Below, piece after piece: positions 21,801 through 34,345 of a stretch of DNA of 64,000 nucleotides (its first letter is position 1; the number at the start of each line of letters is the position of its first letter). This DNA comes from Hirsutella rhossiliensis (Eukaryota > Ascomycota > Sordariomycetes > Hypocreales > Ophiocordycipitaceae). Location of the stretch: positions 5,084,001-5,148,000 of the forward strand of contig NW_025408667.1 of the NCBI RefSeq assembly GCF_020360975.1, read 5' to 3'. The position numbers were made by a program, and so were the translations under genes. The notes below the pieces were generated by a model. That model had not been told where the DNA came from, made no database searches, and saw only the letters and a program-made list of their open reading frames with translations.

Positions 21801-22499
21801 TAAGTAACGTAGTAAAAGAACGTATATAAGGCGGGTTATATAAAACTAAGAACGAGACTATAGTAAACTCTACCCTATCTATAGCTAAACTAACTAGCTA
21901 GAAACCCTAGGAATAAGGATAATTCTAATAGAAAGGAAATATAATAACTACGTTAAGATAGAATAATCTACGCTAAGTAGATATAGGCCTAGTACTAAAC
22001 TAGTTAACTAGTCCCTAAACCGGACTATAGCCTTAAGATTTAAAACTAAAGGAGGGCTCTTAGGAAAACTTAATTATTATTAACCTCGCTTATTAGCTTT
22101 AAGCGGCACTAACTAATAACTAAGGCGGGATCTATCTTTCCTAGGAAATATAAAACTAGATCTTATTTACCTAGGATAAAGGGCTAGAAGATAGTAATAC
22201 TACCGCCGACGTAAAAGAAGAAACTAAAGAAATAAAAAATAAGATCTTATTTATTCTTAATATAATAAAAGTAGAACTTATAGGACTAAGCTATTTACTT
22301 AGAATACTAAGGAACTAGCTAACTATAAGAGCGGCGCTATAAACCGAAATATCGGATCTATTAAAGCCGTCTTAGTTTATATATACTTAGATATCTATCT
22401 TTAAAACTAAAGGCCTAGACTAGCTTAACTACTTTAACGACGTAACCCTCGATATAACCTAGTAGGTCCTACTATCTAGTATAGGGAAAAGCTAAACTA

Positions 22500-25400
22500 A
22501 GGGTTAAGCGACCTTAATAATAAATATCCTAGGGAAATAAAAAATAGGATTTAAGGTTAGATAATTTACTATTAGCGCTTAGGTAGTTTAGACCCTATTT
22601 ATAGGATTATTACTTAAATAAGATTTCTTAGTACTAAATAAAGTTAATATCTTAAATTCTAAGGGAATAATATCTATTAGCTTATATAGCAACCTAATAG
22701 TTATAGCTCGCTTAACTTAATAGGGCTATATAATCCGTTATTAGGTTATATACTAAGCTAATATTAACGTCCTTATATATAAGATAGAACGCCTACTAGC
22801 GTAAATTAATAACGTACTAAGGGATCGTAACCTAGTATTCTTTCTAAGAGACTTATTATTAGCCTATAACTTAATCTAAGGTATAACTCTAGTTATAGCG
22901 GTTAATACTACCGCTCGCTACGTTAGATTTAAGAAAGGATAGTACTTAGGAATACTAGTAGACCTTAGCGATAAAATATAGTTTTTATAGATCGACCTAC
23001 TTAAGGAAACCCTAGCTAGGGTAACTCTAATTAAAGAGCTAGCTATATAGAAAACTATAGAATATAGCGACCTATACTAGGTTACTAACCTATTAATAGA
23101 AACCCTAGAAGAAGGGAGCCCTAAGTTTACTAAAGGGGAACTCCCTTTATAGATATATAAATAGACTCTAAACTATAAGATTAGGATTATATAAGACTAT
23201 AGCCTCCTAGAAATAACTATTTTAGAGGATATTAAAATCTATAATTAGGACCCTATATTTATAAAAAAGATCTAATATATAGTCGCTTCCTTCCTAACCT
23301 TATAGAAGGACTAAGGTACTATTAAGGTCTACCTAGACTACTATATATATATTCTATTAATAGAAAATTAGCACCTATATAAACTAGCGTTTAGGGCTTA
23401 CTTATTTAGCTAAAAGGATAAGGCATTAATCGACTAGACCTATAAGGACCTATATTAAAAAGGGCGTATAAAATAAGCTATAAAGGTAACCCTATTTACT
23501 TACCTTATATTTATAGTCTAGAGAACTATATATAGTAACGAAAAGGGCTAAATAATAGTAGACCTATATACTCTTAATAGCGTAGCTATCTTAGATACTT
23601 ACCTAATACCGCTTTAAGGAGATATAATCTAAAAGCTATAGGGGAAACGCTTTATTTCTACTATAAACGCTTAGTCTTTCTTTTATTAGTTCCTTATCTA
23701 TAAGGAGTATTAGGAAAGGTTTACGGTAATTAGCTATAAAGGCTTAGAACGACTAACGGTAGCCTTAATAAGATATAAGAACTTACCTATATACGTTTAA
23801 AGATTTATAGACTAAATCCTCTAAGAATATATAGAATATTCCTCTAGGTATATCGATAATATTATAATATACTTAGATATAAAAGACGACTACGTTTATT
23901 ACCTCTAAGCTATCTTCTAACTCTTTATAAACTATAACCTAGCCTTAGCTAGATCGAAATTATTCTTAGGCTACCTATCTATAAAACTATTAGGATTTCG
24001 AGTTAATAGTATTAGCTTAATAAATACTAAAGAATAAGTATAGGTATTATAAGATATAGAGTTTCTAAATACCCTATAAGTACTAGAAAAGTAGCTCGGC
24101 TTAGTTAACTAGCTATAGTACTTAGTAGCTTACTTTTCTTAGAGGGTAGAGGCGCTTTAAGTTTAAAAAACAGCGATACTTAAGGAAGTATAGGATAGTT
24201 AAGCGCTACTTAAAGGATCGGCAAGGAATAAATATACCTTTAAGGCAACGTACTAACCTTCCTTAGTAAAGGAATAGGCCTTCTAAGATATTATAAACGC
24301 TCTTATAGAACTAATATAGCTATACTATTTTAACCTATAATAGCTATTATTCCTATAAATCGACGCTAGCTATAAACTAAGCTTTATAGTAGTAGCCTTC
24401 TACTTTATACTAAGGGTAGACTAGAACCTAGGAAGGACCCTGCCCTAAACGAGTATCTAGCTAATCCTTTACCTTAGTAAACGCCTAACTAGCGGAGAAC
24501 CTAAATACTAGCTTACTAAACTTAAAGTCGCTTATCTTTCCTAGGTATATTAAAAGCTCCGGTTATATATTATCTCTACCTTACTACTAAAGGTCGTTAT
24601 ACTAACTAACTACGCTACTATTAATATAATCTTAAAGTAAATATTACTATTTACTATTAATATAAAGATTAATAATTAGCTTATACTCGCTTTATAGTAC
24701 CTTAGCTAGTTTCCTTTAAAGGTTTACTATATTCTTAGAACTACTAATATTCTTACTAATATACTATCTCGACTACTATCCGTAATACCTAGGAAATATA
24801 AACCTAGGGAATTAGACTACGTTTAAGTAAATAAAGCACTAGTTAAATATATATATATAGTTATAGAATCCTTTATTTAACCTAACCTATGCTAGAAGAT
24901 CTAGGGAGTATATATAGAAGAACTAAGGTAGGCTAGTATACTAAAGTAGCTTAGAAATAATAAGTCCTAGGTCGATCTCTTATTTATTTAGCGGAATAAG
25001 TTACTCTACCTAGTTAAGTCTAAAGGTCGTTATTAGCTTTATATCCTTACTATCTATACTAAGGAAATTATTACTAATAACTATATATATAAATTTTACC
25101 TTAGATAGCGAAGAATATAAGAGGAGTTATCCTCTACGTTTGCTATTACTAGCCTTAAGAAACTTATTAATAGCTTTATCGATAAGTATAACGCCTACTA
25201 TAAGAACTAAACCGACCGGTTAAAGGCCCTTAGTAAGTTAGTTTTAATTATATCCCTAGCCTTACCTTTCTATATAATTACTATAGATTTTATTATAAGA
25301 CTCTTAGACGTTCCTATAAACTAAACTCTATAGATACTACTTATTAGGGTCTATTATAATATACTACTAACGGTAACTAATTAGTTCTTAAAAATAGGGC

Positions 25401-26120
25401 TCCTTATCCTAGGCTATAACTAGTTTACCGCGAAAGACTAAGCTAAGGTACTATTTACTAAGTTAATACGCTATAACTAAGGGATTCCCGCTTAGATTAT
25501 CTCTAACTAAGACCTTAAGTTCTTTTCGGCGTTCTAAAAAAGACTATAAATAGCGTATAGGTCTAAGTTATTAATATCTATAGCTTAGTATCCTTAGACT
25601 AATAGCTTATTAAAACAATATAACTAGGTAGTTAAAACTACGCTCTAGTTCTTTATAACTAACTTCCTATCTTATTAATAGGTTAACGCGTTACTACTAC
25701 TTTAATTTACCCTTAATAACTCTTACTCTATAGTAATTAGTACTTTTTTAAGCGAGCTACTAACTAGGATATAGATAGACGATAGTAAGCGATACCTTAG
25801 AAAAGGCCCCTTATAGATAGATAAGGAGATACTCTAAGATTAAGCTAGGATCTCGATCGCTTTAGCTTAGGTAGGAATAAAAAAGCGGTATAACGTAAAG
25901 TACTAAGTACTAAAGTTTAAACCTAGAGACTAAGTATAGCTCTAGCTAAGGAAAGGATATAGCGTAGCTAACGGATAGGTAGTAAAGTTAAAAGAACGCT
26001 ATATAAGACTATTCGAAGTCCTTAAGCGGATCGGCTATCTAGCCTACCGCCTTAACCTAGCTAGATCCTTAAATATCTACGATGTCTTTTCTATCGTATA
26101 GCTATAGCCGGCTAAACGAC
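22500..26120 (+). pseudogene. Pol of element D (RT, RNase H, integrase), RIPed
   Basis: Reverse transcriptase is clear. SLNSVAILDTYLIPL and KRFISTINA precede the active site YIDN at 23849-23860, followed by LFLGYLSIKLLGFRVNSI. Integrase shows IITIDFI, with its first aspartate codon at 25286-25288, then GIPA and a RIPed ISDRD motif (aspartate now asparagine at 25505-25507). The C-terminal GPY/F-like module reads LFEVLKRIGYLAYRLNLAR near 26003-26060, ending in YDVFSIV. No chromodomain is evident after it. The spelling of the reverse transcriptase differs from family C and from J, so D is a separate gypsy lineage. Confidence 0.85.
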
Positions 26121-27089
26121 TAAACGCCCGACCTAGCCTAGAACCTAATACTAACTACTAGGAAGTTAAAAGAATCCTTAACTTTAGAACTTATAGATAT
26201 AGCTAAAGGACCGCTTATATAAAATACCTTATTAGCTAAAAAAGCTAGCTAAGTAGCTATAATTCCTAGGTAGCTACTAAGGATATTATTATTAAAGACC
26301 TTATTAAAGAATTTACTATATAGTAAGGAGTATTATAAGGTCGTATTACCTATACCTAGAAGCTCTACGTACGCGCTATATAATAGTACGAGCCGCTATA
26401 GCTAAGGGAGAAATAATAGTATATAGTATACGCTATTACTATTTATTCTCTTAGAAGTCTAAGGATAGGTTAACTAGCTAATAAGTATTAATAGGCCGCC
26501 TACGGCGAATAGTAACCTAATTCTATATTTACCTATATTTATTTTTATTTTAGGAACTTAATTTCCCTATCCTTTTACGCTCCCTTTTCTATACTAAACC
26601 GCGCCCTTCTTATACTTATATTTAAGGTTCTTGCTATCTAGGGCTATAAGTATCGTAGTAAGGACCTAGTATTTTACTAGTATTTCTTTAATTAAATCTA
26701 CCGCCGACTACCGCGCTTAAGCCTTAAGGGATTCCGCTAAGTAGTTTAATTATATAGGAATAAGGCAAAGCTCCTTTATAACCTTAAGTTTAATATAGCT
26801 ATATTTACTAAGTAGAAATAGGATAATTATAGTATATATACTAACTACCGCGACCTCTTTATAAGAGAAAGGTATAATCTTAACGCGGGCTTAGTAGAAA
26901 ATAGTATATACTACGCCCTTCTATCTCTTTCCTTAGCTAAAGCTTATAATCTACGCGAATATAACTAGCTATACTTCTCTATACTTTATAGTATTACCGC
27001 CTATTATATTACTACTATAACTCCTATAACTACCTAAACTAAAGTAAACGTAATATTAACTATCTAACTATAGTAAGTCAGCGCTTCCC
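26121..27089 (+). other. Spacer between pol and third ORF of D
   Basis: About 970 bp of RIPed sequence follows the integrase end. Parts read openly in the same direction and may be the beginning of the third ORF, but I could not follow one frame through it. Confidence 0.4.
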
Positions 27090-27731
27090 GTCGCCCTATT
27101 CCTAGTACTTTATTATATATTCGCTTTAATAACTATGCCCTATTACTATTAAGCTTTAGTAATTTATCTAGCGACTCGCTACCCTTAGTTTTAAGTATTA
27201 TAGGGAAAACCCCTAGTACCCCTTAAAACGCCTATAGGTAGTTTGCCTTATCGTTTAATAAGGACGAGCTTCTTCCCTTATTACTACGCGACCTAGATAG
27301 AGCTATCTTCCCTAATAAAACTAAGAGGATAACTAGCGCCCTTAAAACTATATAGATCGCTACTATCTTAGCTAACGTTATTAATAAGCTGCTATTTAGA
27401 TAGGTAGCTTCTATAGACGCTAAGATACTTAAGATCGTCGCTACTATTACTAATATAAAGTACCTCCCCGCTTATTTAAAGATATTTAAGGCCGCCGCCG
27501 CGGAGAAGCGTAAGGCCTTTAATATACTAAGAACTTATAAGTTTAAAGAGACCCTTAAGCGTACCCTAGCTAGGACTAGAGGATCTAGTATAGTAGACCT
27601 TATATTTAATAAGCTATTAAAGAACCTATTTACTAAACGCTTACTCGCCGCCGCTATAGCCCTGCCCTCTACTCTCTTTAAGCGGGCTAACCTATTCGCC
27701 GAGGAATAGGCCTTAATACTAGTCTAATACC

Positions 27732-29220
27732 CTGACGTTCAAGACGCACGTCGAGAAGTGGACTGCCAAAGCGCAAGCAGTGGCCTACCATCTCAAGGGT
27801 TTGACAAATACCAACCGCGGCCCCCTACCAGGTGCGGTCCGGAGCCGTCCGCGCCTGCATCGAGCCGCAATTGTTCTTTGGGGCAGAGGCGTGGTACCCG
27901 GGCATGACCTGCCCGCGATGGAATAAGCCGGCAAAGGAAGGGCCATCAAGAATACGGCACCTCATCCGGCGGATGGACAAGTCGCTCAACACGGCCATGC
28001 GAGCCATCCTCCCGGTCTGGAAGACGACGCCGCTCAGCGCCAGGCACCGGGAGGCGGGCATACCGCCAGTTTCGCACCTGCTCCAGGCGTGTCGAACGCG
28101 CTTCGCAGCCCGTCTCAAGTCCTCGACGAAGCGCACCCGCTTGCGGTGCGAACGAAGCCGATCCGGGCCCCTGTCATCAACAGGGCCATTAAGTTAAAAT
28201 ACCAGCGTCCACGACAACCTTTCCGGACCAGACTGCGTCGCACTGACGAGCTGCTCCCAAGGTGCGCCAGGCCAGACCTTCTCGCACGTAGGTTCGCCAG
28301 CGACCAGCGTGGACCCTTGCAAACTGCGCCGAAAGAAGAATCGGCGGCAAACTTCGGCGAGTGGCTCCAATCAGTTGCTCCACGGACAGCAATCGTCTAC
28401 TCGGACGGATCCCTCTCCCGGAGGGAGCCGCGGGTACGGCTATGCGGTACATCAGGATGGACTCACCGTCCTCAGCGGTAACGGCCGTCTTGGGCTTGCT
28501 GAGGTCTTTGATGCCGAGGCGAGAGGCTCCCTAGAGGGTCTGCGTGCTGCGTTGAGCCTCCCGGCTGCAGACCAGATTGTCGTATGCCTCGATAACCTCG
28601 CGGTCGCGACGTGTCTTCAAGGCATGCCGTCAGATTCCTCCCAGAAGGAGTTCCTGGAATTCCAGGCCTTGGCCGCAGAACATGGTGCCACTGAGATCCG
28701 CTGGATCCCCGGCCACACCAACATCCCAGGTAACGAGCAGGCAGACGCCTTAGCAAAGGCAGGAACCTCTCAACCCGAGCCTGCAGACGCTCTCCCGACG
28801 CTGGCATATCTGCGCAAGGTCGCTAGGCAGCGACCAAAAGACGCATTCAAAGCCTGGTGGGAAGTTTCTGCACCCCAACAGTACAGGGTCCTCGACCTCG
28901 ATGCCACGACTGGCTGCCCGCCAGAACTTACCATTCCACGACCTCTGCTCCACCATCTGCTCGCAGCAAGAACCCACCACGGGGACTTCGCTGATTACCA
29001 CGAAAGGTTGAACCACGACGATGCGCGACTGACGTGCTCATGGTCGACGAAAAGAACCAAAGCATCTCTTCTATTGCCGGAAGATCGCGCCGCGACATCG
29101 GATGAGGTTGGCACCCTCACCGAGCGCGGCGGTCAACCGAGCAATAGGCAGAGACTTCGACCAGTTCGTCAAGGTGGCGAAGGCAAGCTCGTTCTTGGAA
29201 CGATCTGCCCTCGCCACTAG
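27732..29220 (+). pseudogene. LINE ORF2 C-terminal part: RT thumb, RNase H, C-terminal finger
   Basis: The frame opens with LTFKTHVEKWTAKAQAVAYH, the start of the region after the polymerase palm. It continues with FGAEAWYPG and LNTAMRAILPVWKTTP followed by HREAGIPPV, typical of fungal Tad-like LINEs. RNase H follows: IVYSDGS (first aspartate), EVFDAEARGSLEGL (glutamate near 28516), VVCLDN, then WIPGHTNIPGNEQADALAK. The tail has a HERLNHDDARLTC segment, probably the remains of the C-terminal cysteine/histidine motif, and ends ICPRH then a stop at 29218-29220. The frame changes near 27838, 28150-28195, 28420, 29060-29100 and 29200, so the fragment is not translatable. Confidence 0.9.
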
Positions 29221-29605
29221 GCGGCAGCAACCGCTTTCCCTCCTTCCCTTCCTTTGTTTGCACACACCCATTTTCTCTTACCCGACTCGGCCGGGCGGAG
29301 GGTGCTCTCCGGAACCGGCCCTGTGAGGCCAAAACGAAAGACATGGCTGTCGCGCCTGAACGTCCCGCTGACGGGCAGCAGGCTGAGCAAAGAAGCGCCT
29401 TTGAGCCGATGAAATGCTGAATGGTGGATTGTTTACGTTCTGTGGAGGGGCAGAAGACGCGGATTGGTACTCGTTTCGTTTCGCGTATTGTGGGCCTACT
29501 CCGCGATAGTAGACTTCCAGCAGCTCAGCACGTCCTGTGCCCCGTCTCGGGGACCTGAGCGACCTAAAGGTCGCTGGACGGAAAATACAATAATAATAAT
29601 AATAA
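29221..29605 (+). other. LINE 3' untranslated region and TAA tail
   Basis: This is about 370 bp of normal-composition sequence without a frame, ending in about six to eight TAA units from 29588. The tail merges with the first bases of the right target duplication. Confidence 0.8.
29540..29575 (+). other. Two stem-loops before the LINE tail
   Basis: CCCCG/CGGGG with a three-base loop (29540-29552) is followed by AGCGACCT/AGGTCGCT with two bases between the arms (29558-29575). They stand about 15 bp before the TAA tail. Many LINEs have a 3' stem-loop recognised by their reverse transcriptase; that role here is inferred from position. Confidence 0.6.
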
Positions 29606-30311
29606 TAATACTAGTCTAATAAAAGCTTAACCCTTTCTAAGTTCTAAGCCGCGGAAAGCCTAGACTATTCCTTATTATACCTTTCGTAGTATACTATAAT
29701 AATCTAGGCGATACCGATAGTTATATAGGTATTATTTACTCTAGGTTAGAAGCGCTAGTTTATAGAGCCCTAAACGCGGCTATAATCTAGGTAAATCTAT
29801 TCGCTGCTATTTATAAGGAGGCTAACGCTAACCTCTCGCTTAGCTAGTACGCCGCCCTTACTAAAGTGCTTGCTAGCTTTATTTATTAGTTTACGTTCGC
29901 CGCCTACCTCTTAAATAACTCGCCTAAGCTTGCTATAGCTTACTAAAGAGCCGCTTATATTAGCCCCTATATACGCTAGCTATAGCCCGCCCCTATATAG
30001 CTAATATAATAGCCTATTTTAACTTATTAGACTAAAAGTTTACTAACGCGTACTTAAGCGGATTCTAGAACCTAGGCCTAACTATATAGGCACTAGTAGT
30101 AGTAATCTATAACTAAATTCTAGCCTTTTATAATAGACTAGCTATAATACTCCTAGTAGAACCGGCCCTAAATAACGCTTATAGTATGCCTATTTATAGA
30201 GCCTTTAATATATAGGATGCCCTAGCCGATATACTAGTAGGCCCCGAGGAACTAATAAAGGAGGAGGCTAAGGAGGAAATCCCCTGCCCTACCCTTGCCC
30301 CCGCGGCGTAA

Positions 30312-30684
30312 GACGGTCGGCTACTAAGTTAGCCTCGTAGTATCCCTAGCCCTATTTATTTTATTACCGGCTTAGCTATAGAGCGCCCCTAGTTATAATT
30401 AGTTTTCCCCGGCTTAGCTATACTACGCCCCTAGCCCTACTCGTTTATTGCCCCGGTTTAGCTACCTAGCGCCCTTAGTTTTAGTAGTACTTTACTCCCG
30501 GCTTAGCCGCCTCGCGCCCCCGGTATTAGTCGTACTAGGTTACGTTCTAGATAAAAGATAAGTTATTTCTTATACTAACCCTAGAAATCTATATAACTTT
30601 ACTATAATTCCTTATATATAACTTCCGCCTAAATACCGCGGGAAACTAATAAGGACGTTAGTTAATTCTTTCGCCCTAGGTATT
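30312..30684 (+). other. 3' untranslated region of D
   Basis: About 370 bp lies between the third ORF and the 3' LTR. It carries several degenerate copies of a segment with CCCCGGCTTAGCTA or similar (near 30366, 30408, 30451 and 30487), about 40 bp apart. No clear polypurine tract is visible next to the LTR. Confidence 0.5.
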
Positions 30685-31370
30685 TATTATAGGATACCCT
30701 ATAGTCGATAATCTAGGTACCTATAACGATATCGGCCTTCCTCCTTAAGGCTCCCCGCGGAAGAAGGAACCTAGAAGCTACTAAGTAAACTCCAGGAAAT
30801 TACCTAGAAATCCTAGAAATAATAACTAAGTAGATTATATAGATATTTTATAGAGATTTCCCTTAAGGATATATTATATAGGAAATATACTACGATTTCC
30901 TAAGTAATAATAGTTCTTTAAGGATTATACTAATATTTCCCTAAGAAGTTACTATAAAGATATAGCGGGGAAATTATAGAGAAATACCTATACTTACCTA
31001 GGGAAAATACTAGGAAATACCGCTAATATACTATATTACTATCGTATAATTATAAGGTTAAGATATTACTTAGTTAAAGCCCTAAGTAAGGTCCTACGCT
31101 CGCTATAGTATATATAGAAGATAGAGAACCCGCTAGATCTTAAGCGGGTAGAAAAGAATATAGATAGTTATTACTACTCTTACTTTAACTTATAAGACTA
31201 GTAGCTAGTCTATATTTAATACGCGTAATAACGTATAGTAGCTAGTCTATATAATATATTTAATTATATATAGTAGCTAGTCCGTTTAATTACCTATTAG
31301 ACCTATACTAGGTCTAGGTAGATAGTAAGGTTAATATACTAGCCCTATACTAAGGAACTAGTATATAATA
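30685..31370 (+). repeat. Element D 3' LTR
   Basis: It is 686 bp, begins TATTATAGGATACCC and ends ATATAATA, followed by the target duplication GCTCT at 31371-31375. Confidence 0.95.
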
Positions 31371-31375
31371 GCTCT

Positions 31376-33208
31376 AGTATTTACTACTATAGCTTAATAA
31401 TAGACTTTAGCTTTTTTATTTAAAGGGCTTTATTAATATCTACTAAGCTAACTATATAGACCGCTATATTAGCCGCTACTTAGCCTTTCTCTTACTTTAC
31501 TTATTATATAGTTTCTATAAAAATAAAAGTAAGGACTTCTTAGGCTAAGTATAAAGCTTATACGCTTAGTCTTATACCTATAAAACTATTATTATAGTAG
31601 ACCTACTATTATATAGGCTTAAACTATAGCTTCTTTTAGTATAGAACTAAGTATAACTCTATATATAATAACTAAGGTTTCCTAAGGATTAAAGGAAACT
31701 TTAGTTAAGGGATTATATAAGCTATAATAAGCTTATAGTAGCTATTAACCTTTATAGCTAGCTATATAATACCCTTAATTACTATACTTTTTATTACGCT
31801 TAAGGCGCCCTTTACTTACCTTAGGGCGATCTTTTTTACTAGTACTTATATCTCTTATATAAGCGCCTCGTTAATTATAGTATAGTATTAATAGCCCTTA
31901 TTTATAAAGGCAGCGATAAGTAAGGAGTTATTAATTATAACTTATATTAAAGTAGACTCTTCTTTTATATAGGCGGATAATTCCTCTTTCTTTTTTACTA
32001 GTACTAGTAATTAAGGCTCTAAAGCCTATCTTTACTTTAAAGCTACTTTTTTTCCTTTAAGCTTAAGGGGGCGAAGTCCTTCTTATCGTTAAAGGCAAGG
32101 AGCGGTTCTATCTTTACTACTTAAACCGCTTTAAGCCGCTTAGCTAGAAAGAAAGGGCATTTTAGTATAAAGTATATAGATACGCTATAATATAAGTAGC
32201 GGCCGTTAGCCTTCCTCTTTTTAATTTCCTCGCTTATTACCTACTTCCCTTACTACTTAAAGTATAGGGCGGTATAAGGGGTAGTCGACGGCGTTTTCTT
32301 ACTATATTTAGCCCGGTCTATATAAGTAGCTAATATTAAGGTATCCCTATCTATATCGATAGCTAGTTATTTATCTTATAAAAGGGCGGTAATCCTATCG
32401 CCGCTATACGGCGTACGCTTATAAAGCCTTTAAAAACGCAGCGTTTACTTATAGCCCTATACTACTTTTATTAACTAGCTTATATACTTACTATAATTAG
32501 TAGGTATAATTATAGGGATAAGTAGCTCTTATAAGGCTAGCGTAATTAAACTTTATAGCTATATAGGCTTCGCGCTATCTTCTTATACTTTAGTCCCCGC
32601 TACTTATAAGAGCGCTTCTTTAAAATTAAAGAGGAATTCGCTAAAAGTTTATCTATCTCTTTACTTAAGGGTTTATAGCCTATCTTATACCTTCTCCTAC
32701 TTTTATATATTGCTAAACGTATATATAAGGTATTAAAAGAAGTCTTATAGGTCGCGTCTACCCTTAAGGCCGCTCTTATCTTAGAATCTAAAGATCCGCT
32801 ATATCTAAGGCTCTAGTAGTATATAAAGAAGTAAATACTACGCTATATTATAATAGCTATTTAGGCCCTATTTCTCGTTAGTTATAAACTTCGTTTATAG
32901 CTAGCTAAGAAAGAAGTAAAAGGACTTTAGCCTACTATCTTAAGTTAGCTAAGAGAGTAGCTTCCGCGTTAATAATATCGCCGCTATACCTAGCGTTATA
33001 GAGGTTATAAGGGTTAAAGCTAGTCCTATAAACGGCTCCCTTAGTATAGCGAGAACCTTATCTTTTTAGCTAGCTATCGCGCTTTTAATTACTTCTAAGA
33101 TAGCTATAATACTTCCTATTTATCTAAGAAGGGGCAAAGTACTTCCTTAAAGAGGTAGCACCCTCTTTAAAGAAATATCTATTAAATATATTAGTTAATA
33201 GCTTATAC
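31376..33208 (-). pseudogene. C1 gag, protease and start of RT, RIPed
   Basis: This is the second half of C1 after the D insertion. It aligns with 47017-48860 of C2 in reverse orientation, for example 32200-32240 with 47950-48000. From the right it contains the leader, the Gag region and the protease. Stops are frequent and of RIP type only. Confidence 0.8.
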
Positions 33209-33394
33209 TATTATAGAGTAGGTAAAGGTATATATATAGGTACCGTTTATAAGATAATATTAATAAGCTATATAGAGCTCTTTTATATATAGCTAGGTTA
33301 GATATATATATATAGGATCTAGCCTTCTATATATAATTATATAGCTTAGGCTATAGCCTAAGCTTATAACCTATAATAGTTAAAGACTCTTATA
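33209..33394 (-). repeat. C1 5' LTR
   Basis: It is 186 bp, followed by AGCGG (33395-33399), the less mutated copy of the target duplication. Confidence 0.9.
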
Positions 33395-34345
33395 AGCGGC
33401 CCTATAAATATATAGTTTCTAAGATTATTTAAACTACTTACTTTATCTCCCTTTTATTTATTTCTCTTACTAGCCGATCTTACTTATAATAGGATAGTAT
33501 ATTAAGTATAACTACTAGCTTCCTTAGCTAAAACTCTAGTATAAAGGTATAGGATATAAGCTTTATTACTTATTAGCTTTATCTCTTATTTAATTTCTTT
33601 TTTATTATAAAGTACCTTAGGTTATTATTATTAGTTAATACTATAAAAGTAAGTATATTTTAGAGTTTTACTCTTTAAAAGTCTAAGTACTATATAATTA
33701 TAATTATCTCCTTATTATAAATTAAGTAATTATACTTTACTAAGTTTAGTCTCTTTAAAAAGAATCTAACTAAGTATTATATACTATTTAGCCCTACTTA
33801 TATTAGCGCCCCCCTTACTATATATCTTAAATAGTCTGCTTTTAAGTATATCTCTCTTTTTAAGTTATAGAGTTATAGTACTAAGGTATTATAAAAGGCG
33901 TTCTAAATATACTTTAACGCTACTTAGTACTTATCTATTTACTTAAAGATCGTGCCTTTTTTATATAAGTCGTTTAAGTATATTAATACCTTTATATAAA
34001 GTAATATAAAGGCTTAGTAATAGTTTATAAAACTAAGGAAGTTCTAGACTCCCTTTATATTCTAAGGTACCTATTAAGTCTATATTACTTAGATCCTCTT
34101 TAAGTTATATTAAACCTTACCCTTTACTTATATAATAAAGCTTAGGTACTTAACCTCTTTTATTATAAAGTTATACTTCCTTAGATTTAATATTAAGCTT
34201 ACCTTTTATAGCTTTTAAAGTACCCTTACTACCTTCTCTTAGTAGTCTTAAAGAGACCTTAATAAGTAAATTAAGACGTTATTTATATATACTATAATAA
34301 ACTTATATAGGTATTCCCTAAGTACTTTATTAATATATTATTAAA

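Larger units (their letters stand above)
27730..29605 (+). mobile_element. Non-RIPed, 5'-truncated LINE with (TAA)n tail
   Basis: Normal CA/TG content begins abruptly at 27730 and ends at 29605. The 16-bp flanks TAATACTAGTCTAATA are identical (27714-27729 and 29606-29621), a target duplication of LINE length. The 3' end is a run of TAA repeats preceded by two hairpins. The protein content starts within the reverse transcriptase C-terminal region and continues through RNase H, so most of ORF2 and all of ORF1 are missing. It sits inside the third ORF of element D. It must post-date the RIP that destroyed D, or have escaped RIP. Confidence 0.95.
27090..30311 (+). pseudogene. Third ORF of element D, interrupted by a LINE
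   Basis: A plus-strand frame downstream of pol can be followed from about 27090 to 27729 and, after removing the LINE and one TSD copy, continues from 29606 toward a TAA at 30309-30311. Readable pieces are SDSLPLVLSIIGKTPSTP, FALSFNKDELLPLLLRDLDR, KYLPAYLKIFKAAAAEKRKA, YSRLEALVYRALNAAII and DALADILVGPEELIKEEAKE. One frame change probably lies near 30000-30050. It is lysine and alanine rich with a predicted helical character and an acidic end. I do not recognise the family; no protease, polymerase or envelope motif is visible. Persistence of a long frame with only RIP stops argues for real coding. Confidence 0.65.
19736..31370 (+). mobile_element. RIPed Ty3/gypsy element D with extra ORF, about 9.8 kb
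   Basis: Two 686-bp LTRs (19736-20421 and 30685-31370) flank the element. The target duplication GCTCT is at 19731-19735 and 31371-31375, and the two halves of C1 join perfectly across it. It reads on the plus strand: Gag about 21299-21800, reverse transcriptase about 23520-24000, integrase about 25200-25900, GPY/F module about 26000-26110, and a third frame from about 27090 to 30311. Subtracting the nested LINE gives about 9.75 kb, large for a fungal gypsy element. Stops are TAA/TAG only. Confidence 0.9.
13719..33394 (-). mobile_element. RIPed Ty3/gypsy chromovirus C1, split by nested insertions
   Basis: Two 186-bp LTRs (13719-13904 and 33209-33394) bound this element. The flanking five bases are AGTAG (13714-13718) and AGCGG (33395-33399), equal except for a CG-to-TA change typical of deamination. 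Removing the gypsy element D (19736-31375), the miniature LTR element (16259-16635) and element B (18296-18990) leaves about 7.0 kb, the size of the complete copy C2 at 46831-53793. It reads on the minus strand: gag at 31376-33200, protease and reverse transcriptase across the D insertion, and integrase and chromodomain toward 15545. An additional ORF lies on the opposite strand at 14440-15371. Confidence 0.9.
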
